From Phaeodactylibacter sp. (lineage in GTDB: Bacteria; Bacteroidota; Bacteroidia; Chitinophagales; Saprospiraceae): a stretch of 56,895 nt of DNA. A program made the translations under genes and the position numbers. The notes below the pieces were generated by a model that saw only the letters and a list, made by a program, of their open reading frames with translations, made no database searches and was not told the origin of the DNA. The stretch is from positions 1 through 56,895 of the forward strand of contig JAGFJE010000126.1 of the NCBI GenBank assembly GCA_024103175.1, written 5' to 3'. Below, piece after piece: positions 8,625 through 22,261 of this stretch (within the stretch, counting starts at the first letter, position 1; every line of letters begins with the position of its first letter).

Positions 8625-9383
8625 ATGCAACATAAACTCGACGCCTTTGCCCGCCTGCTTACCATAATGGATGAACTGCGGGAACAATGCCCCTGGGACC
8701 GAAAGCAGACCTTCCAGAGCCTGCGCAACCTCACCATCGAGGAAACCTATGAGCTGGCCGACGCCATCCTGGACGAAAACCTGGAGGAGATCAAGGAAGA
8801 GGTGGGCGACCTGATGCTGCACATGGTTTTCTACGCCAAGATCGCCGACGAAAAAGGCGCCTTTGACATTGCCGACGCCCTGAACGACATTTGCGACAAG
8901 CTGGTCAAACGCCATCCGCACATCTACGGCGATGTGAAAGTCGACAACGAAGAGGAGGTGAAAAAGAACTGGGAACAACTCAAGCTCCGGGAGGGGAAAA
9001 AGTCCGTCCTTTCCGGCGTGCCCCGCTCCCTGCCGGCAATGGTGAAAGCCTACCGCATGCAGGAGAAGACCAAACAGGTGGGCTTCGAGTGGGAAAACAG
9101 CGAGCAGGTATGGGAAAAAGTGGAGGAAGAGCTGTCGGAGTTTCGGGAAGCCATGAATGAGGGCCATTCTCAGGAGAAAAGAGAGGAAGAATTCGGCGAT
9201 GTCCTCTTCTCGCTGATCAACTACGCCCGTTTCCAGGGCATCGACCCGGAAACAGCCCTCGAACGGGTGAACCAGAAATTCAAAAAGCGGTTTGAGTACA
9301 TCGAGGCCAACGCCCCCAAAGAGCTTCAGGAGATGAGCCTGGCGGAGATGGACACCTTGTGGGAAGAGGCAAAGAAGGACTGA
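8625..9383 (+). CDS. mazG: Nucleoside triphosphate pyrophosphohydrolase MazG
   Basis: A 252-residue two-domain MazG that hydrolyses (d)NTPs to NMP and pyrophosphate, cleaning the nucleotide pool and affecting ppGpp-related stress responses in E. coli. The N-terminal domain carries the motif EETYELADAI...EEIKEEVGDLMLH with the metal-binding EExxE and ExxD residues. The C-terminal domain repeats it less strictly (EEELSEFREA...EEFGDVLFSLINYARF). CPWDRKQT near residue 20 is typical of the family. The length fits the two-domain form. The ATG at 8625 follows AAGGAAA, one of the few purine-rich stretches before a start here. Confidence 0.96.
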   Translation: MQHKLDAFARLLTIMDELREQCPWDRKQTFQSLRNLTIEETYELADAILDENLEEIKEEVGDLMLHMVFYAKIADEKGAFDIADALNDICDKLVKRHPHIYGDVKVDNEEEVKKNWEQLKLREGKKSVLSGVPRSLPAMVKAYRMQEKTKQVGFEWENSEQVWEKVEEELSEFREAMNEGHSQEKREEEFGDVLFSLINYARFQGIDPETALERVNQKFKKRFEYIEANAPKELQEMSLAEMDTLWEEAKKD

Positions 9384-9469
9384 ATTGTCAGATGGTTAAA
9401 TTGTTCCCGCTTCCCGGAACCTCCCGGCAAATAATTCCGCACGGGCCATGCCATTAGCGGGCAATTTTT

Positions 9470-9477
9470 TACCTTTG
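9470..9477 (+). promoter_or_regulatory. Bacteroidota -7 box TACCTTTG
   Basis: A perfect TAnnTTTG match 89 nt before the bifunctional nuclease ATG. No good TTG -33 element is visible. Confidence 0.5.
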
Positions 9478-9566
9478 CGGCTTTGGGAATCTATAGCCTG
9501 GCCTAAACTAGGGTTCAGTCCCAATTGTTGAGAATACAGTAATTATTTTTAACCACCGGCTTCTTT

Positions 9567-10157
9567 ATGAGAAAGATAGAACTGGATATAGTCGCGTTGT
9601 CCCATAGTGTTACTCAGTCCCACAACTACGCCGTGGTACTGGGCGAGCAGGATGGCTCCCGCCGCTTGCCGATCGTCATTGGCAGCTTCGAAGCGCAGGC
9701 CATTGCCGTGGCGATGGAACGCATGACCCCCAACCGCCCGCTGACGCACGACCTGTTCAAAAACACCCTGGAAACGTTCAATATAGACCTCAAGGAAGTC
9801 ATCATCAACAACCTCCTGGACGGTATTTTCTACGCCCGGCTCATCTGCATAAAAGACAGTGAGATCATCGAGATCGACTCTCGTACCTCCGACGCCCTGG
9901 CCATGGCCGTCCGTTTCAACTGCCCGATCTATACCTACGAATTTATCCTGGACGCCGCCGGCGTGGTGCTGGAAGATACCGAAGAAGAAGGCGCCCCGGC
10001 AGAACAAAGCTCCCAGCCCAAAGGCAAAACCGCCGCCCTCTCCTCCTATTCCATCGACGCCCTCAACAAAATGCTGGAAGAAGTGCTGTCCGAAGAGAAC
10101 TACGAGCGCGCCGCAGAGATCAGAGATGAGATCCGCAGGCGAGAGCAGACGTCGTAG
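9567..10157 (+). CDS. Bifunctional nuclease (BFN/DUF151) domain protein with UVR motif
   Basis: A 196-residue protein. Residues 1 to about 130 match the BFN (DUF151) domain: SHNYAVVLGEQDGSRRLPIVIGSFEAQAIA, LTHDLFKN, then IDSRTSDALAMAVRFNCPIY. A Gln/Ser/Pro linker follows, then a UVR-type helical hairpin (about 160-192, LNKMLEEVLSEENYERAAEIRDEIRRRE) as used by UvrB/UvrC and McsA for protein contact. The BFN-plus-UVR pairing is normal in Bacteroidota. Plant relatives were reported to have RNase and DNase activity; in bacteria the role is not settled. Confidence 0.93.
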   Translation: MRKIELDIVALSHSVTQSHNYAVVLGEQDGSRRLPIVIGSFEAQAIAVAMERMTPNRPLTHDLFKNTLETFNIDLKEVIINNLLDGIFYARLICIKDSEIIEIDSRTSDALAMAVRFNCPIYTYEFILDAAGVVLEDTEEEGAPAEQSSQPKGKTAALSSYSIDALNKMLEEVLSEENYERAAEIRDEIRRREQTS

Positions 10158-10224
10158 AAAACGAGCGCGCCTCCTGTCAGCCGAACCCGGCAGCGCTTAT
10201 CGCAGACGAATAACTGGTATATAG

Positions 10225-11241
10225 TTATTCAAAATCCTTCAGCACTTCGATAACCCTGTCCATCATGTCCTCCGTAAAATCCAGATGAGTGACGAAGCGC
10301 ACCGTCTGCGGGCCGAAGGGCGACGCCTTGACCCCCCGCTCCTCCAGCTTTTCCAGGAAGGAAGCGGCGGTATAGGGCGGTTTCACATCAAAGATCAGGA
10401 TGTTGGTCTGCACCGGCCGCACATCGCTCACATAGGGCAATTGCTGCAGTACGGCGCCGATCGTCCTGGCGCGTGCGTTGTCCTCCTTCAGGCGTTCCAC
10501 CTGGTGGCCGAGGGCGTAGATGCCGGCGGCGGCCAGGTAGCCGGCCTGCCGCATGCCGCCCCCCATCACCTTACGGATCCGCCGGGCCTGTTTGATGAAA
10601 TCCTTACTGCCGATGAGGACAGAGCCCACCGGCGCCCCCAACCCTTTGGACAGGCAGATGGAAATGCTGTCGAACTGTTCCCCTACCGCCTGTGGCGTTT
10701 CCCCGGTTTCCACCAGGGCATTGAAGATGCGTGCGCCATCCAGGTGGAGGGCCAGGCCCTCGTGCCAGCACAGTTTGGCAATCGGCCGGACCTCATCGAG
10801 GGTATAGTAGCTGCCGCCGCCTTTATTGCAGGTATTCTCCAGCACCACCAGGCGGCTCTTGGGTAGCCAGTCAAATTCCGGTTTGATGGCGGATTCCACC
10901 TGTTCGGCGGTGATCTTTCCGTTCGTACCCTTGATCAGGTTGATGGCCACGCCTGAGTTGTACGCATATCCTCCAGTTTCGTACTGATAGACGTGGGAAT
11001 ATTCATCGCAGATCACCTCATCCAGGGGCTGCGTATGCACCTTGATCGCGATCTGATTGGTCATGGTGCCGGAGGGGCAGAACAGGGCCGCTTCCTTATG
11101 GAACAGGGCCGCAACTTTCGCTTCCAGAGCATTTACGGTGGGGTCTTCTCCAAATACATCATCGCCCACTTCGGCTTCCATCATGGCCTGCAGCATGCCG
11201 GGGGTAGGTTTGGTAACCGTATCGCTGACTAAGTTGATCAT
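10225..11241 (-). CDS. ltaE: Low-specificity threonine aldolase
   Basis: A 338-residue PLP enzyme of the aminotransferase fold that splits threonine or allo-threonine into glycine and acetaldehyde. Visible features: MINLVSDTVTKPTPGM at the start (SDTVTKPT is the substrate-loop motif), CPSGTMTNQIA, H83 that stacks on PLP, LHLDGAR with D168, and LSKGLGAPVG with the Schiff-base lysine K199. The ATG at 11241 begins exactly where the family begins; a GTG at 11256 would add five residues. An 8-bp inverted repeat (10208-10215 with 10223-10230) overlaps the stop and could help end transcription from both sides. Confidence 0.94.
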   Translation of the reverse strand: MINLVSDTVTKPTPGMLQAMMEAEVGDDVFGEDPTVNALEAKVAALFHKEAALFCPSGTMTNQIAIKVHTQPLDEVICDEYSHVYQYETGGYAYNSGVAINLIKGTNGKITAEQVESAIKPEFDWLPKSRLVVLENTCNKGGGSYYTLDEVRPIAKLCWHEGLALHLDGARIFNALVETGETPQAVGEQFDSISICLSKGLGAPVGSVLIGSKDFIKQARRIRKVMGGGMRQAGYLAAAGIYALGHQVERLKEDNARARTIGAVLQQLPYVSDVRPVQTNILIFDVKPPYTAASFLEKLEERGVKASPFGPQTVRFVTHLDFTEDMMDRVIEVLKDFE

Positions 11242-11272
11242 CGTTCTTTTTGCCACAATTTAACACGCCATT

Positions 11273-11322
11273 CCTACAAAAACAAAGCGCCTCCTTCCGG
11301 TTTTATCCGAAAAGAGGCGCTT
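11273..11322 (-). terminator. Terminator of the rpoBC operon
   Basis: On the minus strand, arms 11322-11314 and 11293-11285 (AAGCGCCTC with GAGGCGCTT) form a 9-bp stem followed by TGTTTTTG. It lies 93 nt past the rpoC stop and marks the end of the long ribosomal/RNA polymerase transcription unit. Confidence 0.85.
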
Positions 11323-11387
11323 CAGTATTGTCGGGGTTGCCGGTTGTTTGTTATGGGCCCGCACTTGCTGAGAGCATGTTTGGATGC

Positions 11388-11414
11388 CAATCAACAAACC
11401 AACCCGTCAACCAA

Positions 11415-11419
<5 letters not shown>
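11388..11419. repeat. Degenerate 8-bp array at the 3' end of rpoC
   Basis: Four 8-bp units in phase (CAATCAAC, AAACCAAC, CCGTCAAC, CAATTAAT). The last unit contains the rpoC stop codon (11415-11417). Same kind of array as at recR. Confidence 0.6.
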
Positions 11420-15719
<4,300 letters not shown>

Positions 15720-15738
15720 ATAAAAGTATTGTTGGAAT

Positions 15739-15761
15739 GGGGTGACAGAATCTGTCACCCC
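15739..15761 (-). promoter_or_regulatory. Perfect 10-bp hairpin between rpoB and rpoC
   Basis: GGGGTGACAG, a 3-nt loop and its exact complement. It begins 15 nt after the rpoB stop and ends 19 nt before the rpoC ATG. There is no T-run, so a processing, stability or translational role is more likely than termination. Confidence 0.75.
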
Positions 15762-15776
15762 AGTGAAACAATCAAA

Positions 15777-18700
15777 TTATTCAAACTTCACATCCAGCGC
15801 CAGGCCGCGCAATTCGTGAACCAGGACGTTGAAAGATTCCGGTATGCCGGGATCCGGCAGCGGGTCTCCTTTAACGATGGCTTCGTAGGCTTTGGCTCTG
15901 CCGTTGATGTCGTCCGACTTGATGGTCAGCAATTCCTGGAGGATGTTGGAGGCGCCGAAAGCTTCCAGCGCCCACACTTCCATTTCCCCGAAGCGCTGGC
16001 CGCCGAATTGCGCCTTACCGCCGAGCGGCTGCTGGGTAATGAGCGAGTACGGCCCGATGGAGCGGGCGTGCATCTTGTCATCCACCATGTGCGACAGTTT
16101 CAGCATGTAGATCACGCCAACGGTAGCCTGCTGGTGGAAGCGGTCGCCGGTTTCCCCATCGTAGAGGTAAGTCTGTCCGAGGCTGGGCAGCCCTGCCTTC
16201 TGGATGTACTCATCGATCTCTTCCTTACTCGCCCCATCGAAGATGGGGGTGCTAAACTTGGTGTCCAGCTTCTCGCCGGCCCAGCCCAGCACCGTTTCGA
16301 AGATCTGTCCCAGGTTCATCCGGGAAGGCACTCCCAGCGGGTTGAGCACGATATCCACGGGTGTTCCGTCTTCCAGGAAGGGCATATCTTCGATACGCAC
16401 GATCCGGGAGACGATCCCCTTGTTACCGTGGCGGCCGGCCAATTTATCGCCCACGCGCAGCTTGCGCTTCTTGGCCATATATACCTTGGCCAGCTTGAGC
16501 ACGCCGGCGGGAAGTTCATCACCGATGCTGATGTTGAATTTTTCTCGCTTATACCGGCCGACTTCTTCGTTGACCTTAATGCTGTAGTTGTGCAACAGCT
16601 TGGCGATCAGTTCATTCGACTTGGCCTCATCGGTCCAGTTGCTGTAGTCTACGCTGGTGTAGTCTACTTCGCGCAGCGCCCCCTGGGAAAACTTAGTCCC
16701 CTTCGGAATGAGCGGTTCGTTGTAGATGCTCTTCACGCCCTGGGAGACCTTGTCTTTGACGATGACCAACAGCTTGTCGATCAGGATGGTCTTCAGTTCG
16801 TTCAGGGCGATCTTGTGCTGGTCTTCCAGCTTGGTCAGCAGTTCTTTCTCCTGCGCCTTCTGAATCTTGTCTTTTTTGGCGCGGGCAAAGAGCTGCTTGT
16901 CGATCACGATACCCGAAGTGGAGGGCGGCGCTTTCAGGGAGGCGTCCTTCACATCGCCGGCCTTATCGCCGAAGATGGCGCGGAGCAATTTCTCCTCTGG
17001 AGTCGGGTCCGATTCCCCCTTGGGCGTGATCTTGCCGATCAGGATGTCGCCTTCCCGGACCCAGGCCCCGACGCGGATGATCCCGTTTTCGTCGAGGTCC
17101 TTGGTCGCTTCCTCACTGACGTTTGGAATGTCATTGGTCAGTTCCTCTTCGCCCAGCTTCGTATCCCGGACATCCAGTTCGAAGTGTTCGATGTGGACGG
17201 AAGTAAAGACGTCTTCCTGGACTACGCGCTCGGAGAGCACGATCGCGTCCTCGAAGTTGTATCCCTTCCAGGGCATGAAGGACACTTTCAGGTTTTGCCC
17301 CAGGGCCAGTTCACCCTTGTCGGTAGCGTAGCCGTCGCAGAGGATCTGCCCTTTGACCACCCGCTGCCCCCGCTTGACGATGGGCTTGAGGTTGATGCAA
17401 GTCCCCTGGTTGGTGCGGCGGAATTTGACCAGTTTGTATACTTTGCGGTTATCTTCGAAAGATACCAGTTGTTCTTCCTCCGTACGGTCGTAGCGGATGA
17501 TGACCTCATTGGCATCAACGTATTCCACCACACCGTCTCCCTCTGCATTGATGAGCATGCGGGAGTCCCGGGCCACTTTACCTTCCAGGCCGGTGCCCAC
17601 GATCGGGGAGCTGGGGCGCAGAAGCGGTACGGCCTGGCGCTGCATATTGGACCCCATCAGGGCGCGGTTGGCGTCGTCGTTTTCCAGGAAGGGGATCATG
17701 GATGCGGAGACCCCTACGATCTGGTTGGGGGCCACGTCCATGTACTCGATCTCATCCGGCGTCAGCACCGGGAAGTCACCGTGCTCCCGGCACTTAATGC
17801 GGTCGGACTCGAAGCCTCCCTTCTCATCGATGGGGGCGTTGGCCTGGGCGATCTTCATGAAGTCTTCCCCTTCGGCAGAAAGGTATATCGGCTCGGTTTT
17901 CACTTCCACCGACCCATCGGAAACCCGGCGGTAGGGCGTCTCCAGGAAGCCCATTTTGTTCACTTTAGCGTGAACGCAAAGGGTGGAGATCAGGCCGATA
18001 TTGGGCCCTTCCGGCGTCTCGATGGTACACAGGCGCCCGTAGTGGGAGTAGTGTACGTCGCGCACCTCAAAACCGGCGCGTTCCCGCGACAGACCGCCCG
18101 GCCCGAGGGCGGAGATCCGGCGTTTGTGCGTGATCTCCGACAGGGGGTTGGTCTGGTCGAGGAATTGAGACAGCTGGCTGGTGCCGAAGAAGGAGTTGAT
18201 CACGGACGAAAGCGTACGCGCATTGATCAGGTCGATCGGCGTAAACACTTCGTTATCCCGTACGTTCATCCGCTCCCTGATGGTGCGGGCCATACGGGCC
18301 AGGCCGACGCCGAACTGGGCGTAAAGCTGTTCGCCGACGGTACGGACCCGGCGGTTGCTCAGGTGGTCGATGTCGTCGATCTCCGCCTTCTGGTTGATCA
18401 GGCTGACCAGGTAGCGGACGATGGCGATAATGTCTTCCTTGGTGAGCACCAGCACATCGCGGTCGATATCCAGTTCCAGTTTGCGGTTGATCTTATAGCG
18501 CCCCACTTCTCCGAGGTTGTACCGCTTATCGGAGAAGAAGAGCTTGTCGATAATACCGCGGGCGGTTTCCTCATCCGGGGGGTCGGTGCCCCGCAGCTGG
18601 CGGTAGATGTACTGCACAGCCTCCATTTCGGAGCTGGAGGGGTCTTTCTGCAGCGTGTTGTATATAATGGAGTAATCCTGGTCGATGTCATCCTTCTGCA

Positions 18701-19598
18701 AGATCACCATTTCGGTGTCTGCTTCCAGGATCAGCTCGATGTTATCTTCATCGAGGACGACATCGCGCTCCAGAATGATCTCGTTTCGTTCGATCGTTAC
18801 CACTTCACCTGTATCCTCATCCACGAAGTCTTCCGCCCAGCTGCGCAGCACGCGTGCCGCCAGCTTTCTGCCGATGGCATTCTCCAGGGCATCTCTGGTG
18901 GCCGGCACTTCATCGGCCAGGCCGAAGATATCCAGTATGGCCTTGTCCGTATCGAAGCCGATGGCCCGCAACAAGGTTGTTACCGGAAACTTCTTCTTAC
19001 GGTCGATATAGGCGTACATGACCGTATTGATGTCCGTGGCAAATTCCATCCAGGCGCCCTTGAAGGGGATCACCCTTGCGGAGTAGATCTTGGTTCCATT
19101 GGGGTGGAAGCTTTGCCCGAAGAATACGCCCGGAGAGCGGTGAAGCTGAGAGACGATAACCCGCTCCGCACCGTTGATCACAAATGTACCCTTGGGGGTC
19201 ATATAGGGGATGTTCCCCAGAAAGACATCCTGTACGATCGTCTGGAAATCCACGTGTTCCTCATCATTACAGGAAAGCCGAAGCTTGGCTTTGAGGGGAA
19301 CGCTGTAGGTCAGCCCGCGTTGCATACACTCGTCGATGGTGTAGCGCGGCGGGTCGATGAAGTAATCCAGAAATTCTAATACAAAGATGTTTCTAGCATC
19401 TGTGATCGGAAAATTTTCCTGAAACACTTTGTAAAGCCCTTCATTCATACGATTTTCCGGAGTAGTTTCCAGTTGGAAGAACTCCTGGAAGGACTTTAAC
19501 TGTATTTCGAGAAGATCAGGGTATGGTGAGGGGAGTTTTATTTTGCCGAAGTTAACTCGCTTTTCTTCGGCGGTTTGTACCTTACCGTTTGACGTCAT
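15777..19598 (-). CDS. rpoB: DNA-directed RNA polymerase subunit beta
   Basis: The 1273-residue beta subunit. The rifampicin-pocket region is present ([29 protein letters not shown], with the usual sensitive-type residues). The C-terminal RpoC-contact region is [20 protein letters not shown] with the preceding GGKAQ. The acidic insert and the long dispensable region 1 fit Bacteroidota. The ATG at 19598 ([18 protein letters not shown]) is chosen over a TTG two codons upstream. It is separated from rplL by 210 nt holding three hairpins, the only long gap inside the rplK-rpoC part of the operon. Confidence 0.98.
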   Translation of the reverse strand: MTSNGKVQTAEEKRVNFGKIKLPSPYPDLLEIQLKSFQEFFQLETTPENRMNEGLYKVFQENFPITDARNIFVLEFLDYFIDPPRYTIDECMQRGLTYSVPLKAKLRLSCNDEEHVDFQTIVQDVFLGNIPYMTPKGTFVINGAERVIVSQLHRSPGVFFGQSFHPNGTKIYSARVIPFKGAWMEFATDINTVMYAYIDRKKKFPVTTLLRAIGFDTDKAILDIFGLADEVPATRDALENAIGRKLAARVLRSWAEDFVDEDTGEVVTIERNEIILERDVVLDEDNIELILEADTEMVILQKDDIDQDYSIIYNTLQKDPSSSEMEAVQYIYRQLRGTDPPDEETARGIIDKLFFSDKRYNLGEVGRYKINRKLELDIDRDVLVLTKEDIIAIVRYLVSLINQKAEIDDIDHLSNRRVRTVGEQLYAQFGVGLARMARTIRERMNVRDNEVFTPIDLINARTLSSVINSFFGTSQLSQFLDQTNPLSEITHKRRISALGPGGLSRERAGFEVRDVHYSHYGRLCTIETPEGPNIGLISTLCVHAKVNKMGFLETPYRRVSDGSVEVKTEPIYLSAEGEDFMKIAQANAPIDEKGGFESDRIKCREHGDFPVLTPDEIEYMDVAPNQIVGVSASMIPFLENDDANRALMGSNMQRQAVPLLRPSSPIVGTGLEGKVARDSRMLINAEGDGVVEYVDANEVIIRYDRTEEEQLVSFEDNRKVYKLVKFRRTNQGTCINLKPIVKRGQRVVKGQILCDGYATDKGELALGQNLKVSFMPWKGYNFEDAIVLSERVVQEDVFTSVHIEHFELDVRDTKLGEEELTNDIPNVSEEATKDLDENGIIRVGAWVREGDILIGKITPKGESDPTPEEKLLRAIFGDKAGDVKDASLKAPPSTSGIVIDKQLFARAKKDKIQKAQEKELLTKLEDQHKIALNELKTILIDKLLVIVKDKVSQGVKSIYNEPLIPKGTKFSQGALREVDYTSVDYSNWTDEAKSNELIAKLLHNYSIKVNEEVGRYKREKFNISIGDELPAGVLKLAKVYMAKKRKLRVGDKLAGRHGNKGIVSRIVRIEDMPFLEDGTPVDIVLNPLGVPSRMNLGQIFETVLGWAGEKLDTKFSTPIFDGASKEEIDEYIQKAGLPSLGQTYLYDGETGDRFHQQATVGVIYMLKLSHMVDDKMHARSIGPYSLITQQPLGGKAQFGGQRFGEMEVWALEAFGASNILQELLTIKSDDINGRAKAYEAIVKGDPLPDPGIPESFNVLVHELRGLALDVKFE

Positions 19599-19622
19599 TG
19601 GCAAAAAATTGTTTATTGTTTC

Positions 19623-19650
19623 GGCAATTATTAGCTTTCTAATAATTGCC
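19623..19650 (-). promoter_or_regulatory. Perfect 12-bp hairpin in the rpoB leader
   Basis: GGCAATTATTAG, a 4-nt loop and its exact complement. It ends 24 nt before the rpoB ATG. It is AT-rich and has no T-run. Confidence 0.75.
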
Positions 19651-19716
19651 TATGCTGTAATAATACCCAAAATATCCGAAAAAGTTCAAAATTACTAAAC
19701 TTAATTATACGACAAT

Positions 19717-19751
19717 AGGCTTAGCCAGTTGTAGCACAACTCGCTAAGCCT
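19717..19751 (-). promoter_or_regulatory. Hairpin between rplL and rpoB (possible attenuator)
   Basis: AGGCTTAGC (19717-19725) pairs with GCTAAGCCT (19743-19751), and inside AGTTGT pairs with ACAACT, broken only by one C-C or G-G mismatch. On the minus strand it is followed by ATTGTCGTATAATT, a weak T-rich tail. Confidence 0.7.
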
Positions 19752-19759
19752 TCAGCGCC

Positions 19760-19787
19760 GAAAATAATGGCCGGAGCCATTATTTTC
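19760..19787 (-). promoter_or_regulatory. Perfect 12-bp hairpin just after rplL
   Basis: GAAAATAATGGC and its exact complement around a 4-nt loop, 21 nt past the rplL stop. It is the first of three consecutive hairpins before rpoB. Confidence 0.75.
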
Positions 19788-19808
19788 AACGGTTGTGAGA
19801 AGAAGCCG

Positions 19809-20192
19809 TTACTTGATCTCTACTTCAGCGCCAGCTTCTTCGAGAGCTGCTTTGATCTTTTCAGCCTCATCCTTGGGTACGCCTTCCTTAACCGGGCCGG
19901 GGGCGCCGTCTACCAGGTCCTTGGCTTCTTTCAAGCCCAGGCCAAGCAGGTTCTTCACCTCTTTAACCACTTTAAGTTTGCCTGCACCGGCGGATTTGAG
20001 GATGACATCAAATTCCGTCTTTTCTTCAGCGGCGGCGGCGCCATCACCGCCACCGGCGGCCGGGCCGGCAACTGCAACTGCAGCGGCGGCCGGTTCGATG
20101 CCATATTCGTCTTTCAGTATTCCAGCCAATTCGTTCACCTCTTTAACTGTGAGGTTGACCAGCTGTTCTGCAAAAGCTTTAAGATCTGCCAT
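19809..20192 (-). CDS. rplL: 50S ribosomal protein L7/L12
   Basis: 127 residues. The N-terminal dimerisation domain ([26 protein letters not shown]) binds L10. An Ala/Gly-rich hinge follows (about 38-58). The globular C-terminal domain binds translation factors ([39 protein letters not shown]). The ATG at 20192 is the family start. L7/L12 forms the mobile stalk with L10 (rplJ, immediately upstream). The gap to rplJ is unusually long (183 nt) and carries short repeats. Confidence 0.98.
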   Translation of the reverse strand: MADLKAFAEQLVNLTVKEVNELAGILKDEYGIEPAAAAVAVAGPAAGGGDGAAAAEEKTEFDVILKSAGAGKLKVVKEVKNLLGLGLKEAKDLVDGAPGPVKEGVPKDEAEKIKAALEEAGAEVEIK

Positions 20193-20264
20193 TGTAAAAA
20201 ATTTTGAAAAGTTGTACGTTGATAAAATATATTGTGCGTACAGCTTGGAAGCCGTATTTGAGGG

Positions 20265-20375
20265 CGGTTCGGTTTTCGCTTTTCGCTGTTCGCAGCTGCC
20301 GGCAGTAACCAGCCCGGCGAACACCGAATTTTAACCGGCTCGTAGAGACGGTAACGAACACCGAACAGCCAATCC
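20265..20375. repeat. 7-bp repeats in the rplJ-rplL spacer
   Basis: Four 7-bp units at 20265-20292 (consensus CTKTTCG, as in CTTTTCG and CTGTTCG) face inverted units of the CGAACAC/CGAACAG type at about 20317 and 20353. A degenerate tandem and inverted repeat between two genes that are normally almost adjacent. Confidence 0.5.
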
Positions 20376-20903
20376 CTACTCGCCGCGCTCTTCCAGCGCC
20401 TTGAGTATACCCACGAGGGTTTGCCCGCCGGACTGCAGAGAGCTGATGACCGTTTTCGCCGGAGATTGCAGCAAAGCGATAACCTCGGCGATGAGGTCTT
20501 CCTTGGATTTGAGGCTGGCCAGTTCATCCAGTTTCTCATCGCCCAGGAAAATGTCGGTATCAATATATGCAGCCTTCAGTATGGGCTTTTCGAAATCTTT
20601 GCGAAACTCCTTGATCAACTTCGCCGGGGCGTTGGCCTTTTCCGAGATCAGGATAGCGGTCGGCCCCTTAAGTGCTTCGTAGAGCCCGGCGAAGTTCTTT
20701 TCTTCCGGAGCGCTCTCCAGTGCTTTCTGGACCAGGGTATTTTTGACGACTTTCATCTCAATACCCTTTTCGAAACACAATCTTCTGAATTTATTGACCT
20801 GCTCTACGGTCAGCGTGGAAGAATCCGCCAGATAGAAGAAATCTATGTCGGAAAGCTTCTCCTTCAACGCCTCAATAGTAGCGGTCTTTTCTGCTTTTGT
20901 CAT
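20376..20903 (-). CDS. rplJ: 50S ribosomal protein L10
   Basis: 175 residues. The start MTKAEKTATIEALKEKLSDIDFFYLADSS matches the L10 core with its conserved N-terminal helix. The middle (GLYEALKGPTAILISEKANAPAKLIKEFRK) is the RNA-binding part, and the C-terminal helix (LLQSPAKTVISSLQSGGQTLVGILKALEER) carries the L7/L12 dimers. In E. coli L10 also represses its own operon by binding a leader upstream of rplJ. Here the rplA-rplJ gap is only 21 nt, so no classical L10 leader is visible at that place. The ATG at 20903 is the family start. Confidence 0.97.
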   Translation of the reverse strand: MTKAEKTATIEALKEKLSDIDFFYLADSSTLTVEQVNKFRRLCFEKGIEMKVVKNTLVQKALESAPEEKNFAGLYEALKGPTAILISEKANAPAKLIKEFRKDFEKPILKAAYIDTDIFLGDEKLDELASLKSKEDLIAEVIALLQSPAKTVISSLQSGGQTLVGILKALEERGE

Positions 20904-20924
20904 TTCTTTTCAGGTTTTGAAAAG

Positions 20925-21620
20925 TTACTTAACCAATGCTTTAGCGTCAACGCGGATGCCCGGGCTCATGGTGCTGGCCACTGTCACCGACCTCATATAG
21001 GCCCCTTTTGCAGAGGATGGCCGCATCCGGATCAGGGTCGTGATCAGTTCATTAGCGTTGTCCGCCAGCTTTTCCGGGGCAAAGGATACCCGCCCTATTG
21101 AGGAGTGGATGATACCGTACTTATCGACGCGGAAAGAGATCTTACCGCCTTTGACGTCGCTCACGGCTGCCGCCACGTCCTGGGTTACCGTACCCGTTTT
21201 GGGGTTGGGCATCAGTCCGCGAGGGCCGAGAATCCTACCCAGGCGGCCCACCTGGGCCATAACCTGCGGCATAGCGACGACGACATCGAAGTCGACCCAG
21301 CCTCCCTGGACTTTCTGTACCAGCTCATCCAGGCCGGCGTAATCAGCGCCGGCGGCCAGGGCTTCTTCTTCTTTGTCGGGCGTGCAGAATACCAGTACGC
21401 GCTTGGTCTTACCAGTGCCATGCGGCAGGGTTGTCGTACCCCGGATGGCCTGGTCTGCTTTACGGGGGTCTACCCCCAGCCGGATGTGGAGGTCAACAGA
21501 GGCGTCGAACTTGGCAATATTCACCTCTTTGATAAGCTTCATAGCCTCTTCGAGTGAATAGAGGTTCTCTCTATCGACCTTTTTTTCGGCAGCTGCTCTT
21601 TTTTTACTTTTCTTTGCCAT
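20925..21620 (-). CDS. rplA: 50S ribosomal protein L1
   Basis: 231 residues, the normal length. Visible family motifs: [38 protein letters not shown] (the N-terminal RNA-binding half), [20 protein letters not shown] (the classical L1 signature), and a closing domain ending in a domain I strand. L1 binds 23S rRNA at the E-site stalk and, in many bacteria, represses the rplKA mRNA. The N-terminus has an extra Lys-rich stretch ([18 protein letters not shown]), common in Bacteroidota. It lies 72 nt after rplK. Confidence 0.97.
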   Translation of the reverse strand: MAKKSKKRAAAEKKVDRENLYSLEEAMKLIKEVNIAKFDASVDLHIRLGVDPRKADQAIRGTTTLPHGTGKTKRVLVFCTPDKEEEALAAGADYAGLDELVQKVQGGWVDFDVVVAMPQVMAQVGRLGRILGPRGLMPNPKTGTVTQDVAAAVSDVKGGKISFRVDKYGIIHSSIGRVSFAPEKLADNANELITTLIRMRPSSAKGAYMRSVTVASTMSPGIRVDAKALVK

Positions 21621-21692
21621 TATAATTCTGTTTTGAGGTGGTTAGCGTCCTGCCTTGCAGAAGGCAGAACTCCCTCCTTAATTCCGATACAA

Positions 21693-22154
21693 TTAGTTAT
21701 CGCTGGCCGCTTCGCCCTCCCAGGGCGGCGTCCCTTTGACGGTCACGCCCATGCTGCGGGCAGTACCGGCCACCATTTTCATAGCCGATTCTACGGTGAA
21801 GCAGTTGAGGTCGGTCATTTTGTTCTCAGCGATAGCCCTCACCTGGTCCCAGGTTACGGAGCCCACTTTATTGCGGTTAGATTCGGGCGAGCCTTTTTTG
21901 ATCTTGGCAGCTTCCAGCAGTTGAACGGCGGCCGGAGGCGTCTTGATGATGAATGTAAAAGACTTATCCTTGAACACCGTGATCACCACCGGCAGCAATT
22001 GGCCCTGCTTGTCCTGCGTTTCAGCGTTGAAACGCTTGCAGAACTCCATGATGTTGACCCCTTTGGCGCCGAGCGCCGGGCCTACCGGAGGGGCCGGGTT
22101 GGCGGCGCCGCCTCTAACCTGAAGTTTAATAAAAGCATCTACTTCCTTAGCCAT
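21693..22154 (-). CDS. rplK: 50S ribosomal protein L11
   Basis: 153 residues. [43 protein letters not shown] is the N-terminal proline-rich domain that closes over the GTPase centre, and the C-terminal domain binds 23S rRNA around the thiostrepton site ([18 protein letters not shown], then the [10 protein letters not shown] end). The ATG at 22154 is chosen because the family begins MAKEV; a TTG 18 nt upstream would add six residues. L11 also activates RelA in many bacteria. The tail [13 protein letters not shown] is slightly longer than usual. Confidence 0.97.
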   Translation of the reverse strand: MAKEVDAFIKLQVRGGAANPAPPVGPALGAKGVNIMEFCKRFNAETQDKQGQLLPVVITVFKDKSFTFIIKTPPAAVQLLEAAKIKKGSPESNRNKVGSVTWDQVRAIAENKMTDLNCFTVESAMKMVAGTARSMGVTVKGTPPWEGEAASDN

Positions 22155-22261
22155 TTTTTTCGCTTTATTCAAGTTGAACTGCTACCAGCTCCAGGGAAGC
22201 GCTTTCCGGAAAACCGGAACAAAAGCTGACAAGCAAAAATCAATACGATTTATTGGAAAAA

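Noticed and set aside
20376..20924. Classical L10 autoregulatory leader before rplJ
   Set aside because: Only 21 nt separate rplA and rplJ; no room for the L10 leader fold there.
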